From positions 744,001 through 808,000 of the forward strand of contig NZ_LR882035.1 in the NCBI RefSeq assembly GCF_904528075.1: DNA of 64,000 nt. Direction: 5' to 3'. The notes beneath the pieces are model-generated. The model ran no database searches and had not been told where the DNA came from. It saw nothing but the letters and a program-made list of their open reading frames with translations. This DNA comes from Agreia sp. COWG. GTDB taxonomy: Bacteria > Actinomycetota > Actinomycetes > Actinomycetales > Microbacteriaceae. Positions 19,531 through 27,885 of this stretch are shown here, in pieces (the first letter of the stretch is position 1; each line of letters opens with the position of its first letter). The translations under genes and the position numbers were made by a program.

Positions 19531-20921
19531 CCGACGACGACAACCTCAAAGGACGAGACGCCGTGAATGCCGAACGCCCCATCATCGACGAATCCGTGAA
19601 CGGGGCCGAGTCGACGACAACCGTCGCCGACGCACCTCCGCAGCACAATCATCCGGACACCCTGCTGCCGGCTCTCGAGAAGACCGTCGTCAAAAGCTGG
19701 AAGTCGCCGATCGCGTTCGGCGTGTTCTCGATCATCGCGATCCTGCTCTTCGTGGTCTTCGGTCGCCAGGGCACCAGCGGCTTCCGCCTGTCCACCGAGT
19801 CCGATTTCGTTCAGATCCCCACCATCCAGGCGCCGACCTATGCGACCGGCATCGTTCTGACGGTGCTGATGGTTGCGCTGGCGGGCTACAGCGCTTTCCT
19901 CGTGTCGAGAAGCCGCCCGGTGCGACTGTGGATCACCGTGGTGTTCGCCCTGCTCTTTCTCGTCGCCTTCCTCACCTGGGCATCCGCCGATGCCACCATT
20001 CCGGTGCCAGGACTGCTCGTGGGCGCTGTCGGTCTCAGCGTTCCGCTCGTCTTCGGTGCGCTCGGTGGCGTGATCTCAGAGCGGGTGGGCGTGGTCAACG
20101 TGGCCATCGAGGGTCAGCTGCTCGCCGGCGCCTTCGTTTCGGCCGTGGTGGCGTCTGTCACGGGCCAGCCCGTGCTCGGTCTGCTTTCGGCGATGGCAGC
20201 CGGTGTGCTCGTCTCGTTCGTGCTCGCGGCGTTCTCGATCAAGTACTTCGTAGACCAGGTGATCGTGGGCGTCGTGCTGAACGTGCTCGTCACGGGCCTG
20301 ACGAGCTTCTTGTACTCTCAGGTGCTCACGAAGAACACCGATCTCCTGAACAACAGCGCCACGATCCGCCTGCCGAGGCTCCCCATTCCGGGGCTCAGCG
20401 AGATTCCCCTCATCGGACCCGTCTTCTTCCGGCAGACGATCATCGTCTACATCCTCTACATCGCCGTGGCCGTGGTGTTCTTCGCGCTGTTCAAGACGCG
20501 CTGGGGCCTTCGACTGCGAGCGGTCGGCGAGCACCCCCAGGCGGCAGACACCGTCGGCATCAACGTGGCGCGCACCCGGTTCTGGAACGTGTCGCTCGCC
20601 GGCGCGATCGCCGGCCTAGGCGGGGCGTACTTCACGATGGGAAGCGTGGGGTCGTTCAATAAGGAGATGACGGCAGGCGCCGGATTCATCGCGCTGGCCG
20701 CCGTGATCTTCGGCCGCTGGGATCCCATTCGGGCCACTCTCGCGGCGCTCCTCTTCGGGTTCGCGTCCAACCTGCAGAGTGTGCTGTCGATCATCGGCTC
20801 GCCCGTGCCCAGCGAGTTCATGCTGATGCTGCCGTACCTCGTGACGATCTTCGCGGTGGCGGGGGTGGTCGGTCGTGTGCGGGGACCAGCCGCATCCGGC
20901 AAGCCGTACATAAAGTCATAG
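19527..20921 (+). CDS. nucleoside ABC transporter permease, subunit 2
   Basis: 464 residues, a BPD_transp_2 permease of the NupQ/YufQ type. A polar N-terminal extension of about 60 residues precedes the first helix. GGVISERVGVVNVAIEGQLLAGAF and RAVGEHPQAADTVGINVARTR are the family blocks. The GTG at 19527 overlaps the stop of subunit 1 (GTGA). The gene is followed 9 bp later by cytidine deaminase, which places intracellular processing of imported nucleosides in the same transcript. Confidence 0.93.
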
Positions 20922-20930
20922 GAACACGAC

Positions 20931-21353
20931 GTGACAGACACCATCACCGACGCCGTCGACTGGCAGCTGCTGCGCGAGCAGGCGCTGCTGGCCATGAAGA
21001 ACGCCTACGTTCCGTATTCCAAGTTCCCGGTGGGGGTCGCCGCCCTGGTCGACGATGGGAGGGTGATCTCGGGCTGCAACGTCGAGAACGCCAGCTACGG
21101 GCTGACGCTCTGCGCGGAGTGCGCCCTCGTCTCCTCGCTGCATATGACGGGCGGTGGCCGCCTCGTGGCCTTCACCTGCGTCGACGGCGACGGCAACGCC
21201 CTCATGCCCTGCGGTCGCTGCCGCCAGCTGCTCTTCGAACATTCCACTCCGGGAATGCTTCTGCAGACGGTGTCGGGCATCCGCACCATCGACGAGGTTC
21301 TGCCGGATGCCTTCGGGCCGCGCACGCTGCAGGCGTACGTCGAGACCCACTAG
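20931..21353 (+). CDS. cdd: cytidine deaminase
   Basis: 140 residues, the tetrameric-type length. It converts cytidine and deoxycytidine to uridine and deoxyuridine. The zinc and catalytic residues are in CNVENASYGLTLCAE (Cys and catalytic Glu) and PCGRCRQ (two Cys). FPVGVAALVDDG is the substrate loop. GTG start at 20931 has AGGAA seven bases upstream. It lies between the nucleoside importer and thymidine phosphorylase, as in many actinobacteria. Confidence 0.96.
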   Translation: MTDTITDAVDWQLLREQALLAMKNAYVPYSKFPVGVAALVDDGRVISGCNVENASYGLTLCAECALVSSLHMTGGGRLVAFTCVDGDGNALMPCGRCRQLLFEHSTPGMLLQTVSGIRTIDEVLPDAFGPRTLQAYVETH

Positions 21354-21374
21354 CTCCAACGAAAGGCTCCACCC

Positions 21375-22664
21375 GTGTCTGAATCCTTCGACGCCATCGA
21401 CCTCATCCGTACCAAACGCGACCACGGTGCACTCAGCACCCCGCAGATCGACTGGCTGGTCGATGCGTACACCCGCGGCTTCGTGGGCAACGAGCAGATG
21501 GCGGCCATGGCGATGGCCATCGTGCTGAACGGCATGGAGCGCCAGGAGATCCGTGACCTCACGCTCGCGATGATCGCCTCGGGTGAGCGAATGAGTTTTG
21601 CGGGCCTCGGCAAAGTGACCGTCGACAAGCATTCGACCGGGGGAGTCGGCGACAAGATCACGCTGCCGCTCATGCCGCTCGTCGCCTCGTTCGGGGTCGC
21701 CGTTCCTCAGCTCTCCGGTCGTGGCCTCGGTCACACCGGGGGAACCCTCGACAAGCTCGAGAGCATCCCCGGCTGGCGGGCGGACATCTCGAACGACGAG
21801 ATGTTCGCGCAGTTGCGCGACGTGGGCGGGGTGATCTGTGCCGCAGGCTCGGGACTGGCCCCGGCCGACAAGAAGCTCTACGCGCTGCGCGACATCACGG
21901 GCACGGTCGAGGCCATCCCCCTGATCGCCTCGAGCATCATGTCGAAGAAGATCGCCGAGGGAACCGACTCGCTGGTGCTCGACGTCAAGTTCGGCTCTGG
22001 TGCCTTCATGGTCGACATCGAGAAATCCAGGGAACTCGCCCGTACCATGGTCGACCTCGGCAACGATGCGGGCGTCGCGACGACCGCCCTGCTCACCGAC
22101 ATGAATGTACCGCTGGGCCTCACCATCGGCAACGCCAACGAGGTGCGGGAGTCCGTCGAGGTTCTGGCGGGCGGAGGGCCGGCCGACGTCGTGGAGCTCA
22201 CCGTCTCGCTCGCGCGGGAGATGCTGCGCCTCGCGGGCCAGCCCGACGCCGATGTCGAGGCCGCCTTGAAGGACGGACGAGCGATGGACACCTGGCGCCG
22301 AGTCATCGAGGCGCAGGGCGGCGACCCGGATGCGGCGCTGCCGGTCGCACAGGAAACCCACGTCGTGACGGCCGATCGCGACGGAGTTCTGCTGACCCAG
22401 GAGGCGCTTCCCTTCGGCATCGCAGCGTGGCGGCTCGGCGCAGGAAGGGCGCGGGCGCAGGACCCGGTTCAGCACGCCGCGGGCATCGAGCTGCATGCCA
22501 AGCCCGGCGACACCGTAAGGGCCGGACAACCGCTCTTCACCCTCTCGGCCGACGAACCCGATCGTTTCGATCGTGCGCTGGAGGCCGTGGAGGGCGCCTG
22601 GAGCATCGGTGACGCCGCATCCTGGAGCCCGCGCGGTCCCCTCGTCGTCGAGCGCATCGAGTAG
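21375..22664 (+). CDS. deoA: thymidine phosphorylase
   Basis: 429 residues. It cleaves thymidine or deoxyuridine with phosphate to base and 2-deoxyribose 1-phosphate. The phosphate-binding loop KHSTGGVGDK is near residue 82, and SGRGLGHTGGTLDKLESIPG is the signature block. The full C-terminal domain is present. GTG start at 21375 follows GAAAGG. Product sugar phosphate would go to the phosphomutase encoded at 27.9-29.6 kb. A small hairpin follows the stop codon. Confidence 0.96.
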   Translation: MSESFDAIDLIRTKRDHGALSTPQIDWLVDAYTRGFVGNEQMAAMAMAIVLNGMERQEIRDLTLAMIASGERMSFAGLGKVTVDKHSTGGVGDKITLPLMPLVASFGVAVPQLSGRGLGHTGGTLDKLESIPGWRADISNDEMFAQLRDVGGVICAAGSGLAPADKKLYALRDITGTVEAIPLIASSIMSKKIAEGTDSLVLDVKFGSGAFMVDIEKSRELARTMVDLGNDAGVATTALLTDMNVPLGLTIGNANEVRESVEVLAGGGPADVVELTVSLAREMLRLAGQPDADVEAALKDGRAMDTWRRVIEAQGGDPDAALPVAQETHVVTADRDGVLLTQEALPFGIAAWRLGAGRARAQDPVQHAAGIELHAKPGDTVRAGQPLFTLSADEPDRFDRALEAVEGAWSIGDAASWSPRGPLVVERIE

Positions 22665-22674
22665 TAGACGGCCC

Positions 22675-22692
22675 ATGGGGAGTTGTCCCCAT
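22675..22692 (+). terminator. short hairpin after deoA
   Basis: Perfect seven-base arms ATGGGGA and TCCCCAT with a four-base loop, 11 bp after the deoA stop. No U-tract is present, so termination is plausible but weak. A separate promoter (TAGTGT at 22715-22720) appears to serve the next gene. Confidence 0.4.
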
Positions 22693-22771
22693 CGCCCCAC
22701 CTTCGGTGATCTTCTAGTGTGGTCACGGGACGAGGGCTCCCGGGCAACGTCGAGGCGGGGAGAAGTCGAAC

Positions 22772-23965
22772 ATGGCCGTTTACGGTGCCGATGTCGCACA
22801 GCTCAGGGCGCTCGCCAAACAATTCCGGCGCGCATCCGAGGAGCTGCTGAACTCGACGAGCACCGTCACGACGGCCGTGAACAGCACGGCCGCCTGGCGA
22901 GGGCCCGACGCCGGACAGTTCCGTTCGAGTTGGAACACGGAACAGACGTCGAAGATCTCGTCGGCGGTGAGGGCACTCGACCAGGCCAGCGAGGCCCTGG
23001 TGCGCAACGCGCAGGAGCAGGAGACGGCGAGCACGGTGGGCACGACCGGTTCAGGCGGGTCAGGCGGGTCAGCCGGCTCCGGAGGATCGAATTCGCCGAG
23101 CTCGGGATCGTCACCAGATACCGGCGACATCGACCACAACGTTCCGCGACCCGACATCGCCGGCAATACGGGGGACCTCTCGGATCCGCCGCGCCACCGC
23201 GCCGACGATGGCCCGCGCCATTCGGCGGGCGATCCCCCCACCCGTTCTGGCTACGGCACCTCGACGGGCGCCGGCAAGTGGACCGATGAGGACACGGACG
23301 GCAGCTACAGCTTCGGCGGCGGACAGGCGGACGCCAGTTCGGGAACGACCTACGGCCCCGACGGCGCGGTGTCGCACGATGCCAACTCCGAGGCTCTGTG
23401 GGGTGCGGGCGCGGGGACGCGAGGCTCGAGCGACGATCTGCCCTTGGGCATGTCGTCATCGGGCACCGCTGATGCGTTCGTCGGCGGTTACACGACCGCG
23501 GACGCTCACGCCGGCATCGACGAGAACGGGCAGGCGAACGCCTCGGCGAGCGCGGGCGGGTTCTTCGGCGGTGAGGCGAGTGCAGGGGGACGCCTGGAGA
23601 GCGGCTCCGGTTCCTCGGTCGGAGGCTCCGTCGGCACGATGGTCGGAGTGCAGGCGAACGCCGCCGTGGGCGGTTCAATCGGCGACCATGGCATCAGCGC
23701 CAACGCAGGAGTCCAGGCGATGGCCGGCGCCTCGGCGACGGCGGCGGCAGACATGGATGTCGCCGGCGTCGACCTCGGCGGCTCGGTGACCGGATATGCC
23801 GGGGCGGGGGTCGTGGCGAACGCCGACGCCGCGCTCACCTATGACGATGTTCACCTCAGCCTCGACTTCGGCGTCGCGTACGGGCTGGGCCTCGGCGGCG
23901 GCCTCGATGTGTCCTTCAGCCCCAAGGACGCCCTGAAGAGCGCCGGCATCGACTTCGATTGGTAA
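22772..23965 (+). CDS. protein with WXG100-like N-terminus and long Gly/Ala/Ser-rich tail
   Basis: 397 residues. Residues 1-85 look like a WXG100 helical hairpin: two amphipathic helices joined by AAWRGPDAGQF with the W-x-G at 42-44. Residues 90-235 are a low-complexity Gly/Ser/Asp region without hydrophobic helices. Residues 236-385 alternate Ala/Gly with polar residues (for example SASAGGFFGGEASAGGR, ATAAADMDVAG), a beta- or glycine-zipper-like pattern, and end in DFDW. No signal peptide is visible. WXG100 domains usually mark type VII secretion substrates; no secretion genes are in the window. Start is supported by GGGGAGAAG. The function is unknown and a toxin role is not demonstrated. 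Confidence 0.75.
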   Translation: MAVYGADVAQLRALAKQFRRASEELLNSTSTVTTAVNSTAAWRGPDAGQFRSSWNTEQTSKISSAVRALDQASEALVRNAQEQETASTVGTTGSGGSGGSAGSGGSNSPSSGSSPDTGDIDHNVPRPDIAGNTGDLSDPPRHRADDGPRHSAGDPPTRSGYGTSTGAGKWTDEDTDGSYSFGGGQADASSGTTYGPDGAVSHDANSEALWGAGAGTRGSSDDLPLGMSSSGTADAFVGGYTTADAHAGIDENGQANASASAGGFFGGEASAGGRLESGSGSSVGGSVGTMVGVQANAAVGGSIGDHGISANAGVQAMAGASATAAADMDVAGVDLGGSVTGYAGAGVVANADAALTYDDVHLSLDFGVAYGLGLGGGLDVSFSPKDALKSAGIDFDW

Positions 23966-24026
23966 CGTGCGGGTACACCGCGCTCATCACAGCTCCCATC
24001 TCTTCGACGAAAGGTCCCCTCCTCCC

Positions 24027-24503
24027 GTGACGACTCGAATCTCCTTCCCCAGCGCGGATTTCCCCGCCCCGAGTGCGCTTGCGCTGGAGCTGCCGGACGG
24101 TTGGGTCGGCCAGCCCACATCCGGAACGGTACTGGCCGCGTTCAAGCCGGGCGCACCCGGTGAGTTCACCCCGAATGTCGTCGTCACAGCGTCGCGATTC
24201 GGGGAAGACTACGAGCTGTCGTCGGCGATCACAGCGGTTCGTGCCAATGTCGACGGCATTGCCGGTGTCTCCATCCTCGGTTCGGAGACGGTCGAGGTGG
24301 CCGGCTCGCCCGGCTTCCGCATCGAGTTCAGCTTCGACGAGAGCCGCGCGGGAACGCTCATCCAGGCCGTGCGTGTCGCCGTGATAGCGAATGGCAACGT
24401 CGTGGACCTGATCACGGTGACGGGAACGGCCACCGCACTGCAGGCGCAGACGGTGTGGGGCGAGATCCGGGCCGTGCAAGAGAGTCTGACGGCCGGCGAG
24501 TGA
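24027..24503 (+). CDS. hypothetical protein, LpqN/DcrB-like fold suspected
   Basis: 158 residues, no signal peptide or membrane helix. The pattern FPSADFPAPSALALELPDGWVG followed by VVVTASRFGEDYELSSAITAVRANVDGIAGVSILGSETVEVAGSPGFRIEFSF-like strands resembles the LpqN/DcrB/PsbP-like alpha-beta sandwich seen in small actinobacterial proteins. Identification is by general pattern only. The GTG at 24027 begins at the first recognisable domain residues; a frame extension to 23967 has no support. It lies 61 bp after the WXG100-like gene and 2 bp before the next gene, so the three are probably one transcript and may act together. Confidence 0.6.
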   Translation: MTTRISFPSADFPAPSALALELPDGWVGQPTSGTVLAAFKPGAPGEFTPNVVVTASRFGEDYELSSAITAVRANVDGIAGVSILGSETVEVAGSPGFRIEFSFDESRAGTLIQAVRVAVIANGNVVDLITVTGTATALQAQTVWGEIRAVQESLTAGE

Positions 24504-24505
24504 CG

Positions 24506-24967
24506 ATGGCGACTGGTACCCCGTGGCCGGAGGAGGCGCTGCTCAGCGCCATCACCGCGTTGAACGACCCCTCGCTCCCGTTCTCTTACTCGATCGACGG
24601 TCATGTCGTTAAGGGTTCCTGGAAATTCGATGATCCGATGTGGGGCCCGCGACTCGCGGCGTCCGGGGCATCGAAGAACTTCAGCTACAGCGTGCGGCTC
24701 AAGGCGGGCTCGTCGTCGTTCCGCTGGTTCGAGCAGGATGCCGGTATCAATAACGGCAGGTACCGCGCGTATCGCGGCTACAACCGCGGCTTCTCCATCA
24801 ATCTCTTCACGATCATCGTGGGCCTCGTGCGTCGAATGAGCCGGCCTGTCTCGCCCCAGCTGGAATCGTCTGCCCCCGCCGAGAGCTTCACCCGCGAGCA
24901 GATCAAGACCCCCCTGAACGACCTGCTGGCTCGCGCCGGCTGGAGGAACAAGGGCGTCACCGTCTGA
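24506..24967 (+). CDS. hypothetical protein, no family recognised
   Basis: 153 residues. It begins with a helical, acidic segment and continues with aromatic- and Gly-rich stretches (SYSIDGHVVKGSWKFDD, RYRAYRGYNRGFSINLF). One moderately hydrophobic segment (SINLFTIIVGLV) is too short to call a membrane helix. I do not recognise the family. GGCGAG is correctly spaced from the ATG at 24506; a GTG at 24500 would overlap the previous stop as GTGA and cannot be excluded. It is the third gene of the unit starting with the WXG100-like protein, and is convergent with the broken nucleoside hydrolase gene. Confidence 0.6.
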   Translation: MATGTPWPEEALLSAITALNDPSLPFSYSIDGHVVKGSWKFDDPMWGPRLAASGASKNFSYSVRLKAGSSSFRWFEQDAGINNGRYRAYRGYNRGFSINLFTIIVGLVRRMSRPVSPQLESSAPAESFTREQIKTPLNDLLARAGWRNKGVTV

Positions 24968-24983
24968 CGAGTCCGGTCTCGCA

Positions 24984-25928
24984 CTATGCGGGGTCGCCGA
25001 TCCGCAGCAGCGCGTCCTCGATCAGCCTCCAGAACCTGTCGGTGTCGAGGTCGACGGCAACCTGGGTCGTGCAGTCCTCGGGTGGCGGTGAGCGGAAGTC
25101 CGCCACGGTCATGCCGAGGGTGAGCGTTCCGGTGAGTTCGACATCCAGGAGAGCCTTTCGCACCGTCATCACGCTGGGATCGATCACGTAGGCCACCGCG
25201 CACGGGTCGTGTACGGGAGGATGCTCGAAGCCCTGCGCCTCGAGGTAGCTCGACGCGAAGAAGTCGAGCAACTCGCCGACGAACCGCGACGGGGCCGTGC
25301 CGATGGCGGCGATCCGCTCGCGCACCTCGAGGGTGGCCAGGGCCTGGTGGGTGAGGTCGAGGCCCACCATGGTGAGCGGCCAGGCCTCGTTGAACACGAT
25401 GTGCGCTGCTTCGGGGTCGATGACGATGTTGAACTCGGCGGTCGCCGACCAGTTGCCGCCGTGGAAGCCGCCGCCCATCAGCACGACCTCGCGCACGCGC
25501 TGGGCGATGCGGGGCTCCTTGCGCACGGCGAGGGCGATGTTGGTCAGGCCGCCGGTGGGCACGAGGGTGATTTCACCCGGCTCGCAGGACATGATCGTGT
25601 CGATGATGAGGTCGACCGCATGGCGATCATCGACCGTGCGCGCGGATCTCGGCAGCACGGGTCCGTCCATGCCCGACTCCCCGTGAATGCTCTCTGCCAC
25701 CTCGATGCCCCGAACGAGCGGGCGTGGGCATCCGGCCGCGAACGGCACGTCCACGATTCCGGCGATCTCCGCCACCGCGAGGGCGTTGCGCGTGACCTTC
25801 TAGAGGGTCTGGTTGCCGACGACGGTGGTCACGGCTACCAACTCGATGTCGGGGTTGCCGTGGGCGAGCAGAATGGCGATGGCATCGTCGTGTCCGGGGC
25901 CGCAGTCGAGGATGATTTTGCGTGGCAT
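24984..25928 (-). pseudogene. nucleoside hydrolase with in-frame amber codon and lost calcium ligand
   Basis: The frame from the ATG at 25928 encodes a 314-residue inosine-uridine nucleoside hydrolase closely matching the Crithidia-type enzyme throughout: [61 protein letters not shown], and VHDPCAVAYVIDP with the active-site His-Asp. Codon 43 is TAG (25800-25802) where homologues have a sense codon between NQTL and KVTRN. In addition the DCDPG motif reads DCGPG, replacing the Asp-10 metal ligand by Gly. The remainder (24984-25775) stays open and could start at an internal GTG, but would lack the metal loop. It lies in a nucleoside salvage cluster, so loss is recent and probably tolerated because phosphorylases are present. 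Confidence 0.85.
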
Positions 25929-25983
25929 GCACGTGCTCCTTCACAAGTCCTTCTGAGCTTCAAAGATAGAAGAGCCGACGCCG

Positions 25984-25989
25984 TAGGCT
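25984..25989 (+). promoter_or_regulatory. -10 box TAGGCT for leaderless add
   Basis: TAGGCT, seven bases, then ATG at 25997; no ribosome site. Confidence 0.5.
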
Positions 25990-25996
25990 GGGCAGC

Positions 25997-27118
25997 ATGA
26001 ACGACTCTCGAGAGCACTACACGCTGGCCGACGGCCGCACCGGCATCAACGCCCTCCCCAAGATCTCCCTCCACGACCACCTCGATGGGGGCCTCCGGCC
26101 CCGCACCATCATCGAACTCGCCGACTCGATCGGTCTCGAAATTCCGAAGACGGATGCGGCCGAGCTGGGCGAGTGGTTCGAGAACTCGGCCGACTCCGGT
26201 TCGCTCGTGAGCTACCTCTCGACGTTCGACGTGACCGTGGGTGTGATGCAGACGACCGAGGGTCTCAGCCGGGTCGCCCGTGAGTTCGTGCAAGACCTGG
26301 CAGCCGACGGGGTCATCTACGGCGAGGTGCGCTGGGCGCCGGAACAGCACGTCGGCAAGGGGCTCTCGCTCGATGAGACCGTCGAGGCAGTGCAGGCCGG
26401 TATCGAGCAGGGCATCGACGACGCGAAGAACGAGGGAAAGCGCGTTCGCGTAGGTCAGCTCGTCACGGCCATGCGGCACGCCGACCGTGGCCTCGAGATC
26501 GCCCAGTTGGCCGTCAGGCACCGCGAGCGCGGCGTCGTGGGCTTCGACATCGCCGGCGCTGAACTCGGATTTCCGGCGGGCAATCACCGCGTGGCCTTCG
26601 ACTATCTCGCCGAGAACTACTTTCCGGTCACCGTGCACGCAGGCGAGGCCGACGGGCTCGACAGCATCAGGGGCGCCCTCTTCGACGGCCGCGCGCTGCG
26701 GCTCGGCCACGGCGTTCGCCTTGCAGAAGACATCAGCATCGAATCGAGCGACGACGAGAACACATTCGTCACGATCGGCAGGCTCGCGCAGTGGGTGAAA
26801 GATCGGGAGATCGCACTCGAGCTCTCCCCATCGTCGAACCTGCAGACCGGCGCGATCGAGGCGTGGGGCGACGAGATCGAAGACCACCCCTTCGACCTGC
26901 TCTACCAGCTCGGCTTCGCGGTCACGGTCAACACCGACAACCGACTGATGAGCAACACGTCGATCAGTCGCGAGCTCTCGTTGCTCTCGGACGCGTTCGG
27001 CTACGACCTCGACGACCTCGAGGTCTTCCAGCTCAACGCCGCGGCCGCCGCATTCCTACCGCTCGACGAGCGTCAAGACCTGGCCGATGCGATCACGTCG
27101 GGCTTCGGACGCGCGTAG
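25997..27118 (+). CDS. add: adenosine deaminase
   Basis: 373 residues. It deaminates adenosine and deoxyadenosine to inosine and deoxyinosine. Metal and catalytic residues are in order: LHDHLDGGLRP (His-x-His), HAGEADG (His and catalytic Glu), LGHGVRLAED (His), and NTDNRLMSN (Asp), the last in the form usual for actinobacterial enzymes. The product inosine is the substrate of the purine nucleoside phosphorylase encoded nearby. Four bases after its stop codon comes a PTS EIIA gene, suggesting co-transcription. Confidence 0.96.
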   Translation: MNDSREHYTLADGRTGINALPKISLHDHLDGGLRPRTIIELADSIGLEIPKTDAAELGEWFENSADSGSLVSYLSTFDVTVGVMQTTEGLSRVAREFVQDLAADGVIYGEVRWAPEQHVGKGLSLDETVEAVQAGIEQGIDDAKNEGKRVRVGQLVTAMRHADRGLEIAQLAVRHRERGVVGFDIAGAELGFPAGNHRVAFDYLAENYFPVTVHAGEADGLDSIRGALFDGRALRLGHGVRLAEDISIESSDDENTFVTIGRLAQWVKDREIALELSPSSNLQTGAIEAWGDEIEDHPFDLLYQLGFAVTVNTDNRLMSNTSISRELSLLSDAFGYDLDDLEVFQLNAAAAAFLPLDERQDLADAITSGFGRA

Positions 27119-27122
27119 CCCG

Positions 27123-27578
27123 ATGCGCCTCGCGCCCGTGCCCGACGAGGGGATCCACCTGCGTGCGCACGCGGACGACTGGCGCCAAGCGGTTCACCTC
27201 GCCGGCCAGGCCCTCGTCGACACGGGTGCGACGCGCCCGGAGTACACCGAGCGTATGGTGCAAGCGGTCGACGAGTTCGGCGCCTACATCGTCATTGCTC
27301 CCGGCTTCGCCCTCGCGCACGCCCGACCGGGATCCGACGTGCTGCGTGACGGATGTGCCGTCGTGACGCTCGATCAAGCGGTGCCGTTCGGCCACCCGAG
27401 CAACGACCCCGTCTCCGTGGTCCTGGCGATCGCAGCGATCGACGCCGATGATCACGTCGGCGCGGTGTCAGAGCTGGCCACCGTGCTCGCCGACCCCGGG
27501 GCCATCGTGGCCCTTGCCGCAGCGAGTTCGGGCTCCGAAGTACGCGCGATCCTGCGTGGGAGCCACGGTCACTCGTAG
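27123..27578 (+). CDS. PTS EIIA component, ascorbate/mannitol type
   Basis: 151 residues with the PTS EIIA type-2 fold. GFALAHARPG contains the phosphorylated His (near residue 69) in the context of fructose/mannitol/ascorbate EIIA. The ATG at 27123 follows the add stop codon by four bases and starts the recognisable domain. EIIB follows but there is no EIIC here, so either the permease is encoded elsewhere or the pair now has a regulatory role. Sugar specificity is not deducible. Confidence 0.85.
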   Translation: MRLAPVPDEGIHLRAHADDWRQAVHLAGQALVDTGATRPEYTERMVQAVDEFGAYIVIAPGFALAHARPGSDVLRDGCAVVTLDQAVPFGHPSNDPVSVVLAIAAIDADDHVGAVSELATVLADPGAIVALAAASSGSEVRAILRGSHGHS

Positions 27579-27589
27579 GCGCCGGTTGC

Positions 27590-27595
27590 TATCGT
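27590..27595 (+). promoter_or_regulatory. -10 box TATCGT for the leaderless EIIB gene
   Basis: TATCGT, seven-base spacer, ATG at 27603, no ribosome site. It lies within the 24-bp gap after the EIIA gene, so EIIB may be transcribed independently. Confidence 0.4.
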
Positions 27596-27602
27596 TGACC
27601 CC

Positions 27603-27875
27603 ATGAAGATCGTGACGTTCTGCGGTGCCGGAATCGGAACGTCGGCCATCCTGAAGGTGAATGCCGAGCGGGCCCTTGCGAGGCTCGGTATCGACGCGCG
27701 TATCGAGGCGACAGATGTGGCCGGGCTCGCGGTCGCCTCCGAGGATGCCCAGGTGATTCTCGCCTCGCCCGAGCTCGTGAAGTTCATCGGCAAGACGTAC
27801 GCAGACGTCGTGGTGATCGAAAACTACTTCGATCTCGACGAGCTGACGACGAAGCTCGAGGCTGCGCTGGGCTGA
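27603..27875 (+). CDS. PTS EIIB component, ascorbate (SgaB/UlaB) type
   Basis: 90 residues, the size of stand-alone SgaB-type EIIB. The phosphocysteine loop is VTFCGAGIGTSA with Cys at residue 7. It would accept phosphate from EIIA and pass it to sugar bound by EIIC; no EIIC gene is present in this window. The stop codon is 10 bp from the convergent mutase gene. Confidence 0.85.
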   Translation: MKIVTFCGAGIGTSAILKVNAERALARLGIDARIEATDVAGLAVASEDAQVILASPELVKFIGKTYADVVVIENYFDLDELTTKLEAALG

Positions 27876-27885
27876 TCGATCGCCA

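Noticed and set aside
20916..22799. 627-codon frame on the minus strand opposite cdd and deoA
   Set aside because: Antisense to two well-conserved enzymes, Arg/His-rich low-complexity translation, no known domain.
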